Source: Streptomyces rapamycinicus NRRL 5491
GTDB lineage: Bacteria; Actinomycetota; Actinomycetes; Streptomycetales; Streptomycetaceae
Direction of reading: 5' to 3'
DNA length: 64,000 nt
Assembly (NCBI RefSeq): GCF_024298965.1
Contig: NZ_CP085193.1
Location: 8,742,001-8,806,000 of the forward strand
Part shown: positions 51,731 to 60,779 of the stretch, one piece after another
How positions within the stretch are numbered: position 1 is the first letter of the stretch
Layout: each line of letters begins with the position of its first letter
The notes under the pieces: generated by a model
What the model was told of the DNA's origin: nothing
Seen by the model: the letters and a program-made list of their open reading frames with translations, nothing else
Databases searched by the model: none
Translations under genes and position numbers: made by a program

Positions 51731-51779
51731 CCGCTGAGCGCTGGCGGTCGTGCGGCCTTTCGGGCGCGTCGCTCAGCGG
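51731..51779. terminator. Possible bidirectional terminator
   Basis: CCGCTGAGCG (51731-51740) pairs with CGCTCAGCGG (51770-51779) around a large, partly structured loop. It lies between the convergent toxin and hrpB genes, and the hrpB stop codon is inside it. Confidence 0.5.
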
Positions 51780-54436
51780 CGGGTGTTGGTGCGGCGGGTT
51801 GGTTCGGCCGCGGTCGGGTCCTCGGGCCAGGGGTGCTTGGGGTATCGGCCGCGCAGTTCGGCGCGGACCGCGCGATAGCCGTCCTTCCAGAAGGACGCCA
51901 GATCGGCGGTGACCGCGGCCGGGCGTCCCGCCGGGGACAGCAGGTGGATCAGCAGCGGCACCCGGCCGCCCGCGATCCGGGGCGCCTCCTGCCAGCCGAA
52001 CAGCTCCTGGAGCTTGACCGCCAGCACGGGCCGGTCCGCGCCGTAGTCCACCCGCACCCGCGAGCCGCTTGGCACCTCGATCCGCTCCGGCGCCAGCTCC
52101 TCGAACCGCGCGGCCTCGCCCTTGGCCCACGGCATCAGCCGGGCCAGCGCCTGCCCGGCGTCCACCCGTCCCAGATCGGCGCGCCCGCGGGCCCGCGCCA
52201 GCTCCGTCCCGAGCCAGTCGTCCGCGCGGCCCAGCAGCGCCTCGTCGGAGACGTCCGGCCAGGCCCCGCCCAGTTCACGGTGGAGGAACGCCATCCGCTG
52301 CCGGACCGCCGTGGCCTGCGCCGACCAGCGCAGCAGCCCCGTGCCCTCGCGGCGCAGCCCGCCCAGCAGCGCCTGCCGTACCAGCTCCGGATCGGGGTCG
52401 GCCAGCGGCCGGGACACCAGCTCGATCGCGCCGAGCCGGGCCACCCGGCGCGCCAGGACGTCCCCGTCGGCCCAGCGCACCTCCTCGCCCTCCGAGGCCA
52501 GCGCCGCGGCCGCCGCCCGGGCGGTGTCCTCGTCGGTCACCGCCGCGAGCCGCACCCGCGCCGACGCGGAGGCCACCGGCCGGTCGGCGACGGCCACCGC
52601 GAGCCACGGCGCCCCGCCCAGCCGTGAGCCGTCGCCCAGCTCCGCGCCCGTCCCTGCGGCCATGAGGTACGCATGCTCGCCGCGCCGCCGGGCCACCCGC
52701 TCCGGGAACGCCAGCGCGGCCATCAGTCCCGCCACGGCGTCATCGCCGCGCGCCGGACCGGCACCGCGCCGCCCGCCGTCCGGACCCGAGGTCCCCGCGG
52801 CGGTCAGGGCGTGTTCGAGCCGCCGGGCCTCCTGGCGCCAGCGGGCGGCGTAGGGGTCGCCGCCGTGGCGGGCCGCGCGCCAGGCGGCCGCGAGGTCGTC
52901 GCCGTACTCCCTCGGGGGCTCCTCGCTCAGCAGGGCCACCACCTCGGCCGCCCGGCGCGCGCCGACCTCCTTCGCGCCGTCGATGAGCGCCCGTGCGAGG
53001 CGTGGGTGGAGGCCGAGGCGGGCCATCCGGGTGCCGCGTTCGGTGGCCCGTCCGGCGGCGTCCACGGCGCCGATCGCGGTGAGCGTCTCGCGTGCGGCCG
53101 CCATCGCCCCGGCGGGCGGCGGATCGAGCAGGGCCAGCCCCGAGGCGTCCGGATCGCCCCAGCACGCCGTCTGCAGGGCGAAGGCCGTAAGGTCCGCACC
53201 GGCGATCTCCGGGGACGGGAAACGCGGCAGCCGGGCGTCCTCCGCCTCCGGCCAGCAGCGGTAGACCACTCCGGGCGCCTCGCGCCCCGCACGGCCCGCG
53301 CGCTGCCGGGCGGCGGCCCGTGACGCCCTTACGGTCGTCAGCGCGCTCAGCCCGCGCGCGTGGTCCATCCGGGGCTCACGTGCCAGCCCGCAGTCCACGA
53401 CGATCCGTACGCCCGGCACGGTCAGGCTCGACTCGGCGACCGAGGTGGCCAGCACCACCCGCCGCCGCCCGCCGTTCGCGCCGGCGAGCACCGCCTCCTG
53501 GACGGCGGCGGGCGCCCGCCCGTGCACCTGGAGGACCTCCGCGTCGGCGAGCCCGCCCAGCTTCCCGGCCACCCGGGCGATCTCCCCGACGCCCGGCAGG
53601 AAGCACAGCACATCGCCCTGCCGCTCGCGCAGCGCCCGCCGCACCACGGCCGAGAAATGGTCCAGCAGGGCGGGGTCCACCCGCATTCCGTGCGGCGGCC
53701 TTACGGGACGCTCGGGCGGCGCCCACACCACCTCCACCGGATGGGAGACCCCCGGCGCGGAGACGACCGGCGCGGGCTCCCCAGAGCCCTCCCCGCCGTC
53801 CGTCCCGCCACCCCTGGCCTGCCCGCCGCTGCCGCCGTCCCGGCCGTTGCCGACCTCTCCGCCGTCGCCGAGCAGCCGTGCCCAGCCCTCCGCGTCCGTG
53901 GTCGCCGACGCGGCGATCAGCCGCAGATCGGGGCGCAGGGCGGCCCGGACGTCCAGCAGGAAGGCGGCGGCCGTGTCCGCGTCCAGATGGCGCTCATGGC
54001 ATTCGTCGAGCACGACCACATCGACCCCGGCCAGCTCCTGATCGCGTTGCAGCCGCTGCAACAGCACCCCGGTCGTGACCACCTCGACCACCGTCCCGGG
54101 CCCGGCCTGCCGCTCCCCGCGCACGGTGAAGCCGACCCTGCCGCCCGGTCGCTCGCCCAGCAGCCACGCCATCCGCCGCGCGGCGGCCCGCGCCGCGATC
54201 CGCCGCGGTTCGGTCACCAGCACCCGCCGCACCGGCCCGCCGTCCACCAGCCCGGCGAGTACCAGCGGCACCAGCGTCGTCTTACCGGTCCCCGGGGGCG
54301 CGCACAGCACGGCGACCCCGCGGTCGTCGAGCGCGCGCAGCAGTTCGGGCACGGCTTCGCGTACGGGAAGGCGGTCCAGGGCCTCGGCGCGCGCGTCCGC
54401 GGGTTTGGTCAACGCTCGCCTCAGTCCCGCTCGCAT
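51773..54436 (-). CDS. hrpB: ATP-dependent RNA helicase HrpB
   Basis: DExH-box helicase of the HrpB family. Length 887 residues from ATG 54436. Motifs: LCAPPGTGKTTLVPL (Walker A, near 42), TEPRRIAARAAARRM (Ia), VVLDECHERHLDADTA (motif II, DECH), SATTDAEGW (III) and, in the second RecA domain, ATSVAESSLTVPGVRIVVDCGLAR and QRAGRAGREAPG (V/VI). The C-terminal HrpB-specific region contains WAKGEAARFEELAPERIEVPSGSRVRVDY and ends with ELRGRYPKHPWPEDP. A Gly-rich insertion lies between motif III and the second domain. The start overlaps the methyltransferase stop by 16 nt; the next possible start is a TTG at 54412. Confidence 0.95.
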   Translation of the reverse strand: MRAGLRRALTKPADARAEALDRLPVREAVPELLRALDDRGVAVLCAPPGTGKTTLVPLVLAGLVDGGPVRRVLVTEPRRIAARAAARRMAWLLGERPGGRVGFTVRGERQAGPGTVVEVVTTGVLLQRLQRDQELAGVDVVVLDECHERHLDADTAAAFLLDVRAALRPDLRLIAASATTDAEGWARLLGDGGEVGNGRDGGSGGQARGGGTDGGEGSGEPAPVVSAPGVSHPVEVVWAPPERPVRPPHGMRVDPALLDHFSAVVRRALRERQGDVLCFLPGVGEIARVAGKLGGLADAEVLQVHGRAPAAVQEAVLAGANGGRRRVVLATSVAESSLTVPGVRIVVDCGLAREPRMDHARGLSALTTVRASRAAARQRAGRAGREAPGVVYRCWPEAEDARLPRFPSPEIAGADLTAFALQTACWGDPDASGLALLDPPPAGAMAAARETLTAIGAVDAAGRATERGTRMARLGLHPRLARALIDGAKEVGARRAAEVVALLSEEPPREYGDDLAAAWRAARHGGDPYAARWRQEARRLEHALTAAGTSGPDGGRRGAGPARGDDAVAGLMAALAFPERVARRRGEHAYLMAAGTGAELGDGSRLGGAPWLAVAVADRPVASASARVRLAAVTDEDTARAAAAALASEGEEVRWADGDVLARRVARLGAIELVSRPLADPDPELVRQALLGGLRREGTGLLRWSAQATAVRQRMAFLHRELGGAWPDVSDEALLGRADDWLGTELARARGRADLGRVDAGQALARLMPWAKGEAARFEELAPERIEVPSGSRVRVDYGADRPVLAVKLQELFGWQEAPRIAGGRVPLLIHLLSPAGRPAAVTADLASFWKDGYRAVRAELRGRYPKHPWPEDPTAAEPTRRTNTRR

Positions 54437-55311
54437 ACGAAGATCGCCGTGCCCGGGATGAGGTTCCCCCGCAAGGGGGACCAGCCGCCCCACTCCTGGT
54501 GGTTCCACGCGGGCCACTCCGGTTCGATCAGGTCGACCAGCCGGAAACCTCCGGCCACCACGTCCCGTACCCGGTCGCCCAGCGTCCGGTGGTGCTCCAC
54601 ATAGACGGCCCGGCCCGACTCGTCCTGCTCCACATAGGGCGTGCGGTCGAAGTAGGAGGCGGCGATGGACAGCCCCTCGGGCCCCGGCTCGTCGGGGAAC
54701 GCCCAGCGGATCGGATGCGTCACCGAGAAGACCCACCGCCCGCCCGGCCGCAGCACCCTGCGCACCTCGCGCATCACCCGCACCGGCTCGGCCACGAACG
54801 GCACCGCCCCGTACGCCGAGCACGCCAGGTCGAACGAGCCGTCCCGGAAGGGCAGGGCGGTGGCGTCGGCCTGCACCAGCGCGACCCCGGCCGCGTCGGC
54901 GTCCCGGGACGCCCCGGAGATCCCTGAGGCCCCTGAGGCCGCCGCCTCCGCGTCGATCCGCCGCGCGTGCCGCAACTGCCGGAGCGAGAGGTCAAGCGCC
55001 ACCGGCCGCGCCCCCCGCGCGGCCAGCCAGCGGGCGCACTGCGCGGCGCCCGCGCCCACCTCCAGCACATCGCGCCCCTTGAGCGCGTCCACCGGGCCCA
55101 GCAGCCCGGCCTCCGCCTCGTCCAGCCCCTCCGGGCCCCATATGAACCGGTCGTCGCCCAGGAAGGCGCCGTGCTCCTCCTGGTACTCGTCCGCGTTGCG
55201 GTCCCACCACCCCCGGCTGGCCCGGCTGCTCTCCGCCGTGTCGGCGGTCCGGCGGGTGGCCGTCGGCTCGGCGGCCACCCCAGGGGTGCTGGGCTCGTGT
55301 TCTTGGACCAT
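54421..55311 (-). CDS. Class I SAM-dependent methyltransferase
   Basis: A 296-residue soluble methyltransferase. The SAM-binding motif I is VLEVGAGAAQCARWLAARG near 83-101 and VALDLSLRQLRHAR follows (motif Post-I, acidic D). The distal LVQADATALPFRDGSFDLACS and RVLRPGGRWVFSVTHPIRW are typical of UbiE-like enzymes. Substrate unknown; the N-terminal 30 residues are low-complexity. ATG 55311 is chosen because the frame upstream is not conserved. It overlaps hrpB by 16 nt, suggesting co-transcription; rpsA is divergent. Confidence 0.9.
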   Translation of the reverse strand: MVQEHEPSTPGVAAEPTATRRTADTAESSRASRGWWDRNADEYQEEHGAFLGDDRFIWGPEGLDEAEAGLLGPVDALKGRDVLEVGAGAAQCARWLAARGARPVALDLSLRQLRHARRIDAEAAASGASGISGASRDADAAGVALVQADATALPFRDGSFDLACSAYGAVPFVAEPVRVMREVRRVLRPGGRWVFSVTHPIRWAFPDEPGPEGLSIAASYFDRTPYVEQDESGRAVYVEHHRTLGDRVRDVVAGGFRLVDLIEPEWPAWNHQEWGGWSPLRGNLIPGTAIFVCERD

Positions 55312-55436
55312 CGCGCGCGTCGTCGTACTCTCTGTATCGACCTGTGGCTGCGGGGCACGGTGAGAACCGCGTCGCAGTACGGACCATGCAATTTGCCGGG
55401 TTCGGGGTGTTATTCCCCGCGTGTGCTCTTCGTGCA

Positions 55437-55465
55437 TTGACCATGCCCGGCTGCCCCCGTATGCT
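55437..55465 (+). promoter_or_regulatory. rpsA promoter
   Basis: TTGACC (55437-55442), a 17-nt spacer and TATGCT (55460-55465) form a near-consensus principal-sigma promoter. It would start transcription near 55472, giving a leader of about 207 nt before rpsA. Confidence 0.75.
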
Positions 55466-55678
55466 ACAAGTTGCGCTGCGGGCCTGTGCGCCTCGGACGG
55501 AGCAGGCCGCGCTCGCATCTGTTGTATGTCCCCTCGGTTGTCGAGGCGCTCGGGTTTTTCGATCCCTGAAATCGGAAAGATTCGGCGTCTCCAAGGCTGT
55601 CCGGCTTCGGCAGTGCGATAAAGGGTCCCGGCGTAGCAGTACCTACGACTTCATGTCCGTACCGGAGCCCTTTTCCAC
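55466..55678 (+). promoter_or_regulatory. Long rpsA 5' leader
   Basis: About 210 nt of untranslated leader. It contains a small hairpin CCTCG-GTTGT-CGAGG (55532-55546) with TTTTT at 55555-55559, resembling a weak terminator. Only a weak GGAG lies about 13 nt before ATG 55679. A leader this long and the lack of a strong ribosome binding site fit feedback regulation by S1, known for rpsA in other bacteria; this is inference. Confidence 0.4.
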
Positions 55679-57187
55679 ATGACGAGCAGCACCGAGGCAA
55701 CCCGCACCACCCCGCAGGTGGCGGTCAACGACATCGGTTCCGAGGAAGCCTTCCTCGCCGCGATCGACGAGACGATCAAGTACTTCAACGACGGCGACAT
55801 CGTCGACGGCGTCATCGTGAAGGTCGACCGGGACGAGGTCCTGCTCGACATTGGTTACAAGACCGAAGGCGTCATCCCCTCTCGCGAACTGTCGATCAAG
55901 CACGACGTCGACCCCAACGAGGTCGTCGCCGTCGGCGACGAGATCGAGGCCCTCGTCCTCCAGAAGGAGGACAAGGAAGGCCGACTGATCCTCTCGAAGA
56001 AGCGCGCCCAGTACGAGCGCGCCTGGGGCACCATCGAGAAGATCAAGGAAGAGGACGGGATCGTCACCGGTACCGTCATCGAGGTCGTCAAGGGTGGTCT
56101 CATCCTCGACATCGGCCTCCGTGGCTTCCTTCCCGCCTCCCTGGTGGAGATGCGCCGCGTACGCGACCTGCAGCCCTACGTGGGCAAGGAGCTCGAGGCG
56201 AAGATCATCGAGCTCGACAAGAACCGCAACAACGTGGTCCTGTCCCGCCGCGCCTGGCTGGAGCAGACCCAGAGCGAGGTCCGCCAGACCTTCCTCACCA
56301 CCCTCCAGAAGGGTCAGGTGCGCTCCGGCGTCGTCTCCTCCATCGTCAACTTCGGTGCGTTCGTGGACCTGGGCGGCGTCGACGGTCTCGTCCACGTCTC
56401 GGAGCTGTCCTGGAAGCACATCGACCACCCCTCCGAGGTCGTCGAGGTCGGCCAGGAGGTCACGGTCGAGGTCCTGGACGTCGACATGGACCGCGAGCGC
56501 GTCTCCCTGTCGCTCAAGGCGACCCAGGAGGACCCGTGGCAGCAGTTCGCCCGGACCCACCAGATCGGTCAGGTCGTCCCGGGTAAGGTCACCAAGCTCG
56601 TGCCGTTCGGTGCGTTCGTCCGCGTGGACGAGGGCATCGAGGGCCTGGTCCACATCTCCGAGCTGGCCGAGCGCCACGTGGAGATCCCGGAGCAGGTCGT
56701 CCAGGTCAACGACGAGATCTTCGTCAAGGTCATCGACATCGACCTCGAGCGCCGCCGCATCAGCCTCTCGCTGAAGCAGGCCAACGAGTCCTTCGGTGCC
56801 GACCCGTCCGCGGTCGAGTTCGACCCGACCCTGTACGGCATGGCCGCGTCCTACGACGACCAGGGCAACTACATCTACCCCGAGGGCTTCGACCCCGAGG
56901 CCAACGACTGGCTCGAGGGCTACGAGAAGCAGCGCGAGGAGTGGGAGCGCCAGTACGCCGAGGCGCAGCAGCGCTTCGAGCAGCACCAGGCGCAGGTCAT
57001 CAAGTCCCGCGAGGCCGACGAGCAGGCCGCTGCCGAGGCGGGCAGCGCCGCCCCGGCGCCGGGCGGGCAGGCGGCCGGTGGCGGCGGCGGTTCGTACTCC
57101 TCGGAGTCGGCCGACAACTCCGGCGCCCTGGCCTCGGACGAGGCGCTGGCCGCGCTTCGCGAGAAGCTGGCCGGTGGCCAGAGCTGA
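55679..57187 (+). CDS. rpsA: 30S ribosomal protein S1
   Basis: Binds mRNA and helps deliver it to the 30S subunit. The 502-residue protein has four S1 (OB-fold) repeats at about 35-105, 120-190, 205-275 and 290-365; repeat 3 and 4 carry the typical GxVxxIVNFGAFVDLGGVDGLVHVSELSW and GKVTKLVPFGAFVRVDEGIEGLVHISELA motifs. Actinobacterial S1 has four repeats rather than the six of E. coli. After about residue 370 comes an acidic, Gln/Glu-rich coil and a Gly/Ala/Ser tail ending in DEALAALREKLAGGQS. A strong promoter lies upstream and a terminator downstream. Confidence 0.97.
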   Translation: MTSSTEATRTTPQVAVNDIGSEEAFLAAIDETIKYFNDGDIVDGVIVKVDRDEVLLDIGYKTEGVIPSRELSIKHDVDPNEVVAVGDEIEALVLQKEDKEGRLILSKKRAQYERAWGTIEKIKEEDGIVTGTVIEVVKGGLILDIGLRGFLPASLVEMRRVRDLQPYVGKELEAKIIELDKNRNNVVLSRRAWLEQTQSEVRQTFLTTLQKGQVRSGVVSSIVNFGAFVDLGGVDGLVHVSELSWKHIDHPSEVVEVGQEVTVEVLDVDMDRERVSLSLKATQEDPWQQFARTHQIGQVVPGKVTKLVPFGAFVRVDEGIEGLVHISELAERHVEIPEQVVQVNDEIFVKVIDIDLERRRISLSLKQANESFGADPSAVEFDPTLYGMAASYDDQGNYIYPEGFDPEANDWLEGYEKQREEWERQYAEAQQRFEQHQAQVIKSREADEQAAAEAGSAAPAPGGQAAGGGGGSYSSESADNSGALASDEALAALREKLAGGQS

Positions 57188-57219
57188 CCAGCCGCCGCTA
57201 GTCGGCACCAGCTGAGCAG

Positions 57220-57253
57220 GTAAGGCCCGCTCCCCCCGGGGAGCGGGCCTTAC
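57220..57253 (+). terminator. rpsA terminator
   Basis: GTAAGGCCCGCTCCCC (57220-57235) and GGGGAGCGGGCCTTAC (57238-57253) are complementary; the 2-nt centre means the top pairs open to make a loop, leaving a stem of about 14 bp. The truncated gene on the other strand takes its stop codon from this sequence. Confidence 0.88.
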
Positions 57254-57711
57254 GCATGCCCATGGCGCCGCACACTGACCGAAACGGAGTCCACGGTCAC
57301 GCCCCGGGCGCCGTCGATCCTGATGCCCTCCTTGCCGCCGTTGACCGTGATCCCCCTGACGGTCCAGTACGAGGCGCCGTTCAGCCGCAGCCCATAGCCG
57401 CCGCTCGCGGTGAGGACCGCCTTCGAGGAGCCGGTGAGGGTGATCCGCGAGCCGGAGGTGCCGGAGGCGGTGATCTCGAAGCTGCCGTGGTACCTGCCGT
57501 CGGCGAGCCGGATCGTATCGCCGGGCCGGGCCCCGGCAAGGGCCTCCCTGAGTCCGTCCGCGTCATCGACGGAGATCGGGACGGCGGTGGCGGCGGGGGC
57601 CTCCCGCCCGGTCATGCCCGCCGCCATCAGCCCGCCGGTGGCGATCAGTCCGGTGGCGACGGCGGTGAGGAGAGTGCGTAATCGGGTGGGTGTGCGGCCG
57701 GGGGAGTGCAT
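57250..57711 (-). pseudogene. 3'-truncated secreted beta-helix (pectate-lyase-like) gene
   Basis: The 153-residue frame has a signal peptide (RLRTLLTAVATGLIATGGLMAAG) and then the first coils of a right-handed parallel beta helix: ISVDDADGLREALAGARPGDTIRLADGRYHGSFEITASGTSG, SRITLTGSSKAVLTASGGYGLRLNGASYWTVRGITVNGGKEGIRIDGARGVTVDSVSVS. Family members continue for another 200 or more residues, but here the frame ends after 11 more residues (VRRHGHA) at TAA, which lies inside the rpsA terminator stem. It therefore looks like the 5' end of a gene whose remainder was deleted. ATG 57711, with AGGAAGG upstream, is the most likely start. Confidence 0.65.
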
Positions 57712-58046
57712 AGGAGGCTGCCTTCCTGTGCCGTGGCCAGAGGTGAACACGCTGGGTTCGGGACAGTGAACGCCGGATGACATGATGAACCGCTGACGGC
57801 TGGCGAAGATAGGCGTGCCGCATATGCGAGTCAACCCCGCGACGTGCGCCGACGTCGAGATCGGGCCGCTCCCGTTCGCCCCGGTGGGCCGTTGGGGACG
57901 CCGCCCAAGTGGGCCCCTCGGAGACGGGGTTCGGGGCCGCTCGGCGACGGGGTTCGGAGCCGCTCGGCCATCGAAGGTCCCGCCCGGGGAATGCCCCCGC
58001 CCCCGTTCGGTGTTCTTCGGTGCGAACACGAGGAGGAGCGGTCACA
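57712..58046. repeat. 335-bp gap with a 23-bp tandem duplication
   Basis: Between the truncated beta-helix gene and the PAC2 gene. GACGGGGTTCGG..CCGCTCGGC occurs twice in tandem, 57923-57945 and 57946-57968, with one mismatch. The rest is GC-rich and has no supported gene. AGGAGGAG at 58031-58038 is the ribosome binding site for the next gene. Confidence 0.6.
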
Positions 58047-58991
58047 GTGCATGATCCGCAGGAGTTGTACGCATGGGAACCGAGCGGGCTGGCGGAGGTC
58101 GACGCGATAGCCTCGCGGGACTCGGCCGGGCTGGTGCTGCTGTACCACTTCGACGGCTATATCGACGCCGGCGAGACCGGGGACCAGATCGTGGAGCGGC
58201 TGCTCGACGGTCTGCCGCGCAAGGTGGTCGCGCGTTTCGACCATGACCGGCTGGTCGACTACCGGGCCCGGCGCCCGCTGCTGACCTTCCAGCGCGACCG
58301 GTGGACGGCGTACGAGACCCCGAAGATCGAGCTGCATCTGGTGCGCGACGCGACCGCGGCCCCGTTCCTGCTGCTCACCGGGCCGGAGCCGGATGTGGAG
58401 TGGGAGCGGTTCGCGGCGGCCGTGGGCCAGATGGTCGAGCGGCTGGGCGTCAGGCTCGCGGTGAACTTCCACGGCATCCCGATGGGCGTGCCGCACACCC
58501 GGCCGGTCGGCATCACCCCGCACGGCAATCGCATCGATCTGATGCCCGGTCACCGGGGCTACTTCGACGAGGCGCAAGTGCCCGGCAGCGCCGAATCCCT
58601 GATCGAGTACCGGCTCGCCGAGGCGGGCCGCGATGTGCTCGGCGTGGCCGCGCATGTGCCGCACTATCTGGCCCGGTCGGCCTACCCGGACGCGGCGCTC
58701 ACCGCGCTGGAGGCCATCACCGCGGCCACCGGTCTGGTGCTGCCGGGGCCGACGCACGCCCTGCGCAACGAGGCCCTGAGGACGCAGGAGGAGATCGAGC
58801 GGCAGATCTCGGAGGGCGACGAGGAGTTGGTCGCGCTCGTACGGGGCCTGGAGCACCAGTACGACGCGGTGGCCGGGGCCGAGAGCCGCGGCAATCTGGT
58901 CGCGGAGCCGGCCGAGCTGCCCTCGGCGGATGAACTGGGCGCGGAGTTCGAACGGTTCCTCGCCGAGCGCGAGGGCGACGGCGGAGCCTGA
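58047..58991 (+). CDS. PAC2-family protein
   Basis: A 314-residue protein of the PAC2 (proteasome assembly chaperone 2-like) superfamily found across actinobacteria. After a variable N terminus, [48 protein letters not shown] starts the domain (about 28-75), followed by [15 protein letters not shown] and [11 protein letters not shown]. The C-terminal helical region [53 protein letters not shown] is typical. Biochemical role unknown; no nearby proteasome genes. GTG 58047 is chosen because AGGAGGAG lies 8 nt upstream. coaE follows 38 nt downstream. Confidence 0.9.
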   Translation: MHDPQELYAWEPSGLAEVDAIASRDSAGLVLLYHFDGYIDAGETGDQIVERLLDGLPRKVVARFDHDRLVDYRARRPLLTFQRDRWTAYETPKIELHLVRDATAAPFLLLTGPEPDVEWERFAAAVGQMVERLGVRLAVNFHGIPMGVPHTRPVGITPHGNRIDLMPGHRGYFDEAQVPGSAESLIEYRLAEAGRDVLGVAAHVPHYLARSAYPDAALTALEAITAATGLVLPGPTHALRNEALRTQEEIERQISEGDEELVALVRGLEHQYDAVAGAESRGNLVAEPAELPSADELGAEFERFLAEREGDGGA

Positions 58992-59029
58992 CCGATGATC
59001 CCACCGGCGCGCCGTATAGCGTGGGGCCC

Positions 59030-59638
59030 ATGCTGAACCTGGGGCTCACGGGCGGAATCGGCGCGGGCAAGAGCGAGGTCTCACTGATCCTGACCTCATT
59101 GGGAGCGGTGCTGATCGACTCGGATCGGATCGCTCGCGAGGTGGTCGAGCCGGGCACGCCGGGACTGGCCGCCGTGGTCGCCGAGTTCGGCCCCGAGCTG
59201 CTGACCGCCGACGGCCGTCTGGACCGGCCCGGGCTCGGCGGTATCGTCTTCAACGACCCGGAGCGGCTGAGCGCGCTGAACGCGATCATCCATCCGCTGG
59301 TCCGGGACCGCTCCGCCGAACTCCAGGCGGCGGCCGCGCCCGACGCCGTGGTCGTCCATGACGTCCCCCTTCTGGCCGAGAACAAGCTGGCGCCGCTGTA
59401 CGACCTGGTCATGGTCGTGGATGCCACGCCGGAGACCCAGCTGGACCGGCTGGTGCGGCTGCGCGGCATGGCCGAGGACGAGGCGCGCGCCCGGATGGCG
59501 GCACAGGCCACCCGCGCGGAACGGCTGGCGATCGCGGATGTCGTGATCGACAACAATGGCCCGATCGAGGCGCTGGAGCCGCAGGTCAGAAAGGCCTGGG
59601 CGGATCTGGTGCGGCGCGCGGGCACCACGGAGGGCTGA
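59030..59638 (+). CDS. coaE: Dephospho-CoA kinase
   Basis: Last step of coenzyme A synthesis, phosphorylating the 3'-OH of dephospho-CoA. The 202-residue P-loop kinase starts [17 protein letters not shown] (Walker A), then [56 protein letters not shown] and a helical lid [30 protein letters not shown], all in family order. ATG 59030 is chosen over GTG 59021 because it begins directly at the conserved strand. It may share a transcript with the PAC2 gene. Confidence 0.96.
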   Translation: MLNLGLTGGIGAGKSEVSLILTSLGAVLIDSDRIAREVVEPGTPGLAAVVAEFGPELLTADGRLDRPGLGGIVFNDPERLSALNAIIHPLVRDRSAELQAAAAPDAVVVHDVPLLAENKLAPLYDLVMVVDATPETQLDRLVRLRGMAEDEARARMAAQATRAERLAIADVVIDNNGPIEALEPQVRKAWADLVRRAGTTEG

Positions 59639-59665
59639 CCGGGAGCGCGGTGCGCGCGGAGCGTG

Positions 59666-59780
59666 CCGGGGCCGAGCTGGGGCGGGGCGCGGAACGGCCG
59701 GGGCCGAGCTGGGGCGGGGCGCGGAACGGCCGGGGCCGAGCCGGGGCGGGGCGCGGAACGGCCGGGGCCGAGCCGGGGCG
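59666..59780 (+). repeat. 32-bp GC-rich tandem repeats between coaE and the TPR gene
   Basis: Units start at 59666, 59698 and 59730 (three full copies), with a partial fourth from 59762. The first two are identical; the third has one T-to-C change. A 32-bp period is not a multiple of three, so the array is probably non-coding. It fills much of a 298-bp gap; the remainder up to 59936 has no gene I can support. Confidence 0.88.
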
Positions 59781-59936
59781 CGGTGCGGAGCGTGCGCTGG
59801 CCCGTGGCGGGGAATGCGGCGTGCGGGGTGATTGTTGTGCACCCCGTAGCGAACGATCATCCGTGACGGTTCATCCCATCCCCTCACTCCATCCATCGCC
59901 TCACCACCGAGTACGTACCCGGGGAAGGAAACGGCT

Positions 59937-60317
59937 GTGCCCGAGCCCACGCCCGAGACCCACGTCATCGACTTCCGCGCCGCCGAGCACCTGCTCGCCG
60001 CCCGAGACCCACGGGGCGCCGTCAAGCTGCTCGACTCGGTCATCAGCGCCCACCCCGAGAACACGGCGGCCCGGCTGCTCCGGGCGCGCGCGTTCTTCGG
60101 CGCGGCCCAGCTGCGCTCGGCGGAGCTGGAGTTCCAGCTCGTCCTTGAGCGCGAGCCGGACAACGCGTTCGCCCACTTCGCCCTGGCCCGCACCCTGGAG
60201 CGGGCCAACCGGCCGGCCGAGGCCACCCGCCACTTCCGGCTGGCCGCGGCGCTCGATCCGCGCCCGGACTTCGTGGAGGCGGCCCGGTTCGGCGAGAGGG
60301 GCGGCCGGGACGGATAG
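59937..60317 (+). CDS. Small tetratricopeptide-repeat protein
   Basis: A 126-residue helical protein with two to three TPR-like helix pairs: AAEHLLAARDPRGAVKLLDSVISAHPENTAARLLRARAFFGAAQLRSAELEFQLVLEREPDNAFAHFALARTLERANRPAEATRHFRLAAALDP. The periodic A/G/Y/P positions of the TPR consensus are present. It presumably mediates protein-protein contacts; the partner is unknown. GTG 59937 follows AAGGAAA, a good ribosome binding site. It lies downstream of coaE, beyond a repeat array. Confidence 0.88.
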   Translation: MPEPTPETHVIDFRAAEHLLAARDPRGAVKLLDSVISAHPENTAARLLRARAFFGAAQLRSAELEFQLVLEREPDNAFAHFALARTLERANRPAEATRHFRLAAALDPRPDFVEAARFGERGGRDG

Positions 60318-60399
60318 CCGGGGCGCGGGCTGAGCCACGGCGCTCGCCGGGCCCGCGTGCCGTCGTGCGCGCCGGTGCGCGGGGGCGCCCGCGCCCCGG

Positions 60400-60606
60400 T
60401 CAGCCCCAGAGGGCGAAACCGCCGAGGACCACCGCGCCCAGCAGCACCACCCCGCCGAGCCCGAGCGCCACTCCGCGCTGACGGGCGAAGTCGTACGGGT
60501 CGGCTTCCTGTCCCCGCCGCGCCTCCCGCCGCCCGTACGGCTCTCCGGTCCCGGAGAGCATCAGCCCGAGCGCACAGAGCGCGATGCCGATCGCCAGCAC
60601 CCCCAT
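60400..60606 (-). CDS. Small two-helix membrane protein
   Basis: A 68-residue protein with a hydrophobic helix at each end (about 2-18 and 47-67) and a charged middle (EPYGRREARRGQEADPYDFARQRG). No known family recognised. ATG 60606 is the only start that places the first helix at the N terminus. It lies between the TPR gene and a second small membrane gene; both small genes are on the minus strand. Confidence 0.72.
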   Translation of the reverse strand: MGVLAIGIALCALGLMLSGTGEPYGRREARRGQEADPYDFARQRGVALGLGGVVLLGAVVLGGFALWG

Positions 60607-60779
60607 GACGGCCCCCTGTCGCGGCAGGTACTCAGCTGGTACTGGGCAGTATCCCCCGGAATGCGGTGCTCCCCGCCGTCGATATCCCGTCACCGCCGGA
60701 GCGCGTGCCCGCCTTACGGTGTCCGCGCGCACCAGGACGGTGCCGCCCTTACGGTGCCCACATTTCAGCGGCGACGCCC

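Noticed and set aside
51833..54604. Plus-strand open frames opposite hrpB
   Set aside because: Arg/Pro/Ser-rich shadow frames; helicase motifs are on the minus strand.
59650..60333. Open frame through the 32-bp repeats into the TPR region
   Set aside because: Period 32 is not a multiple of three; the frame has no start signal and overlaps a real TPR gene in another frame.
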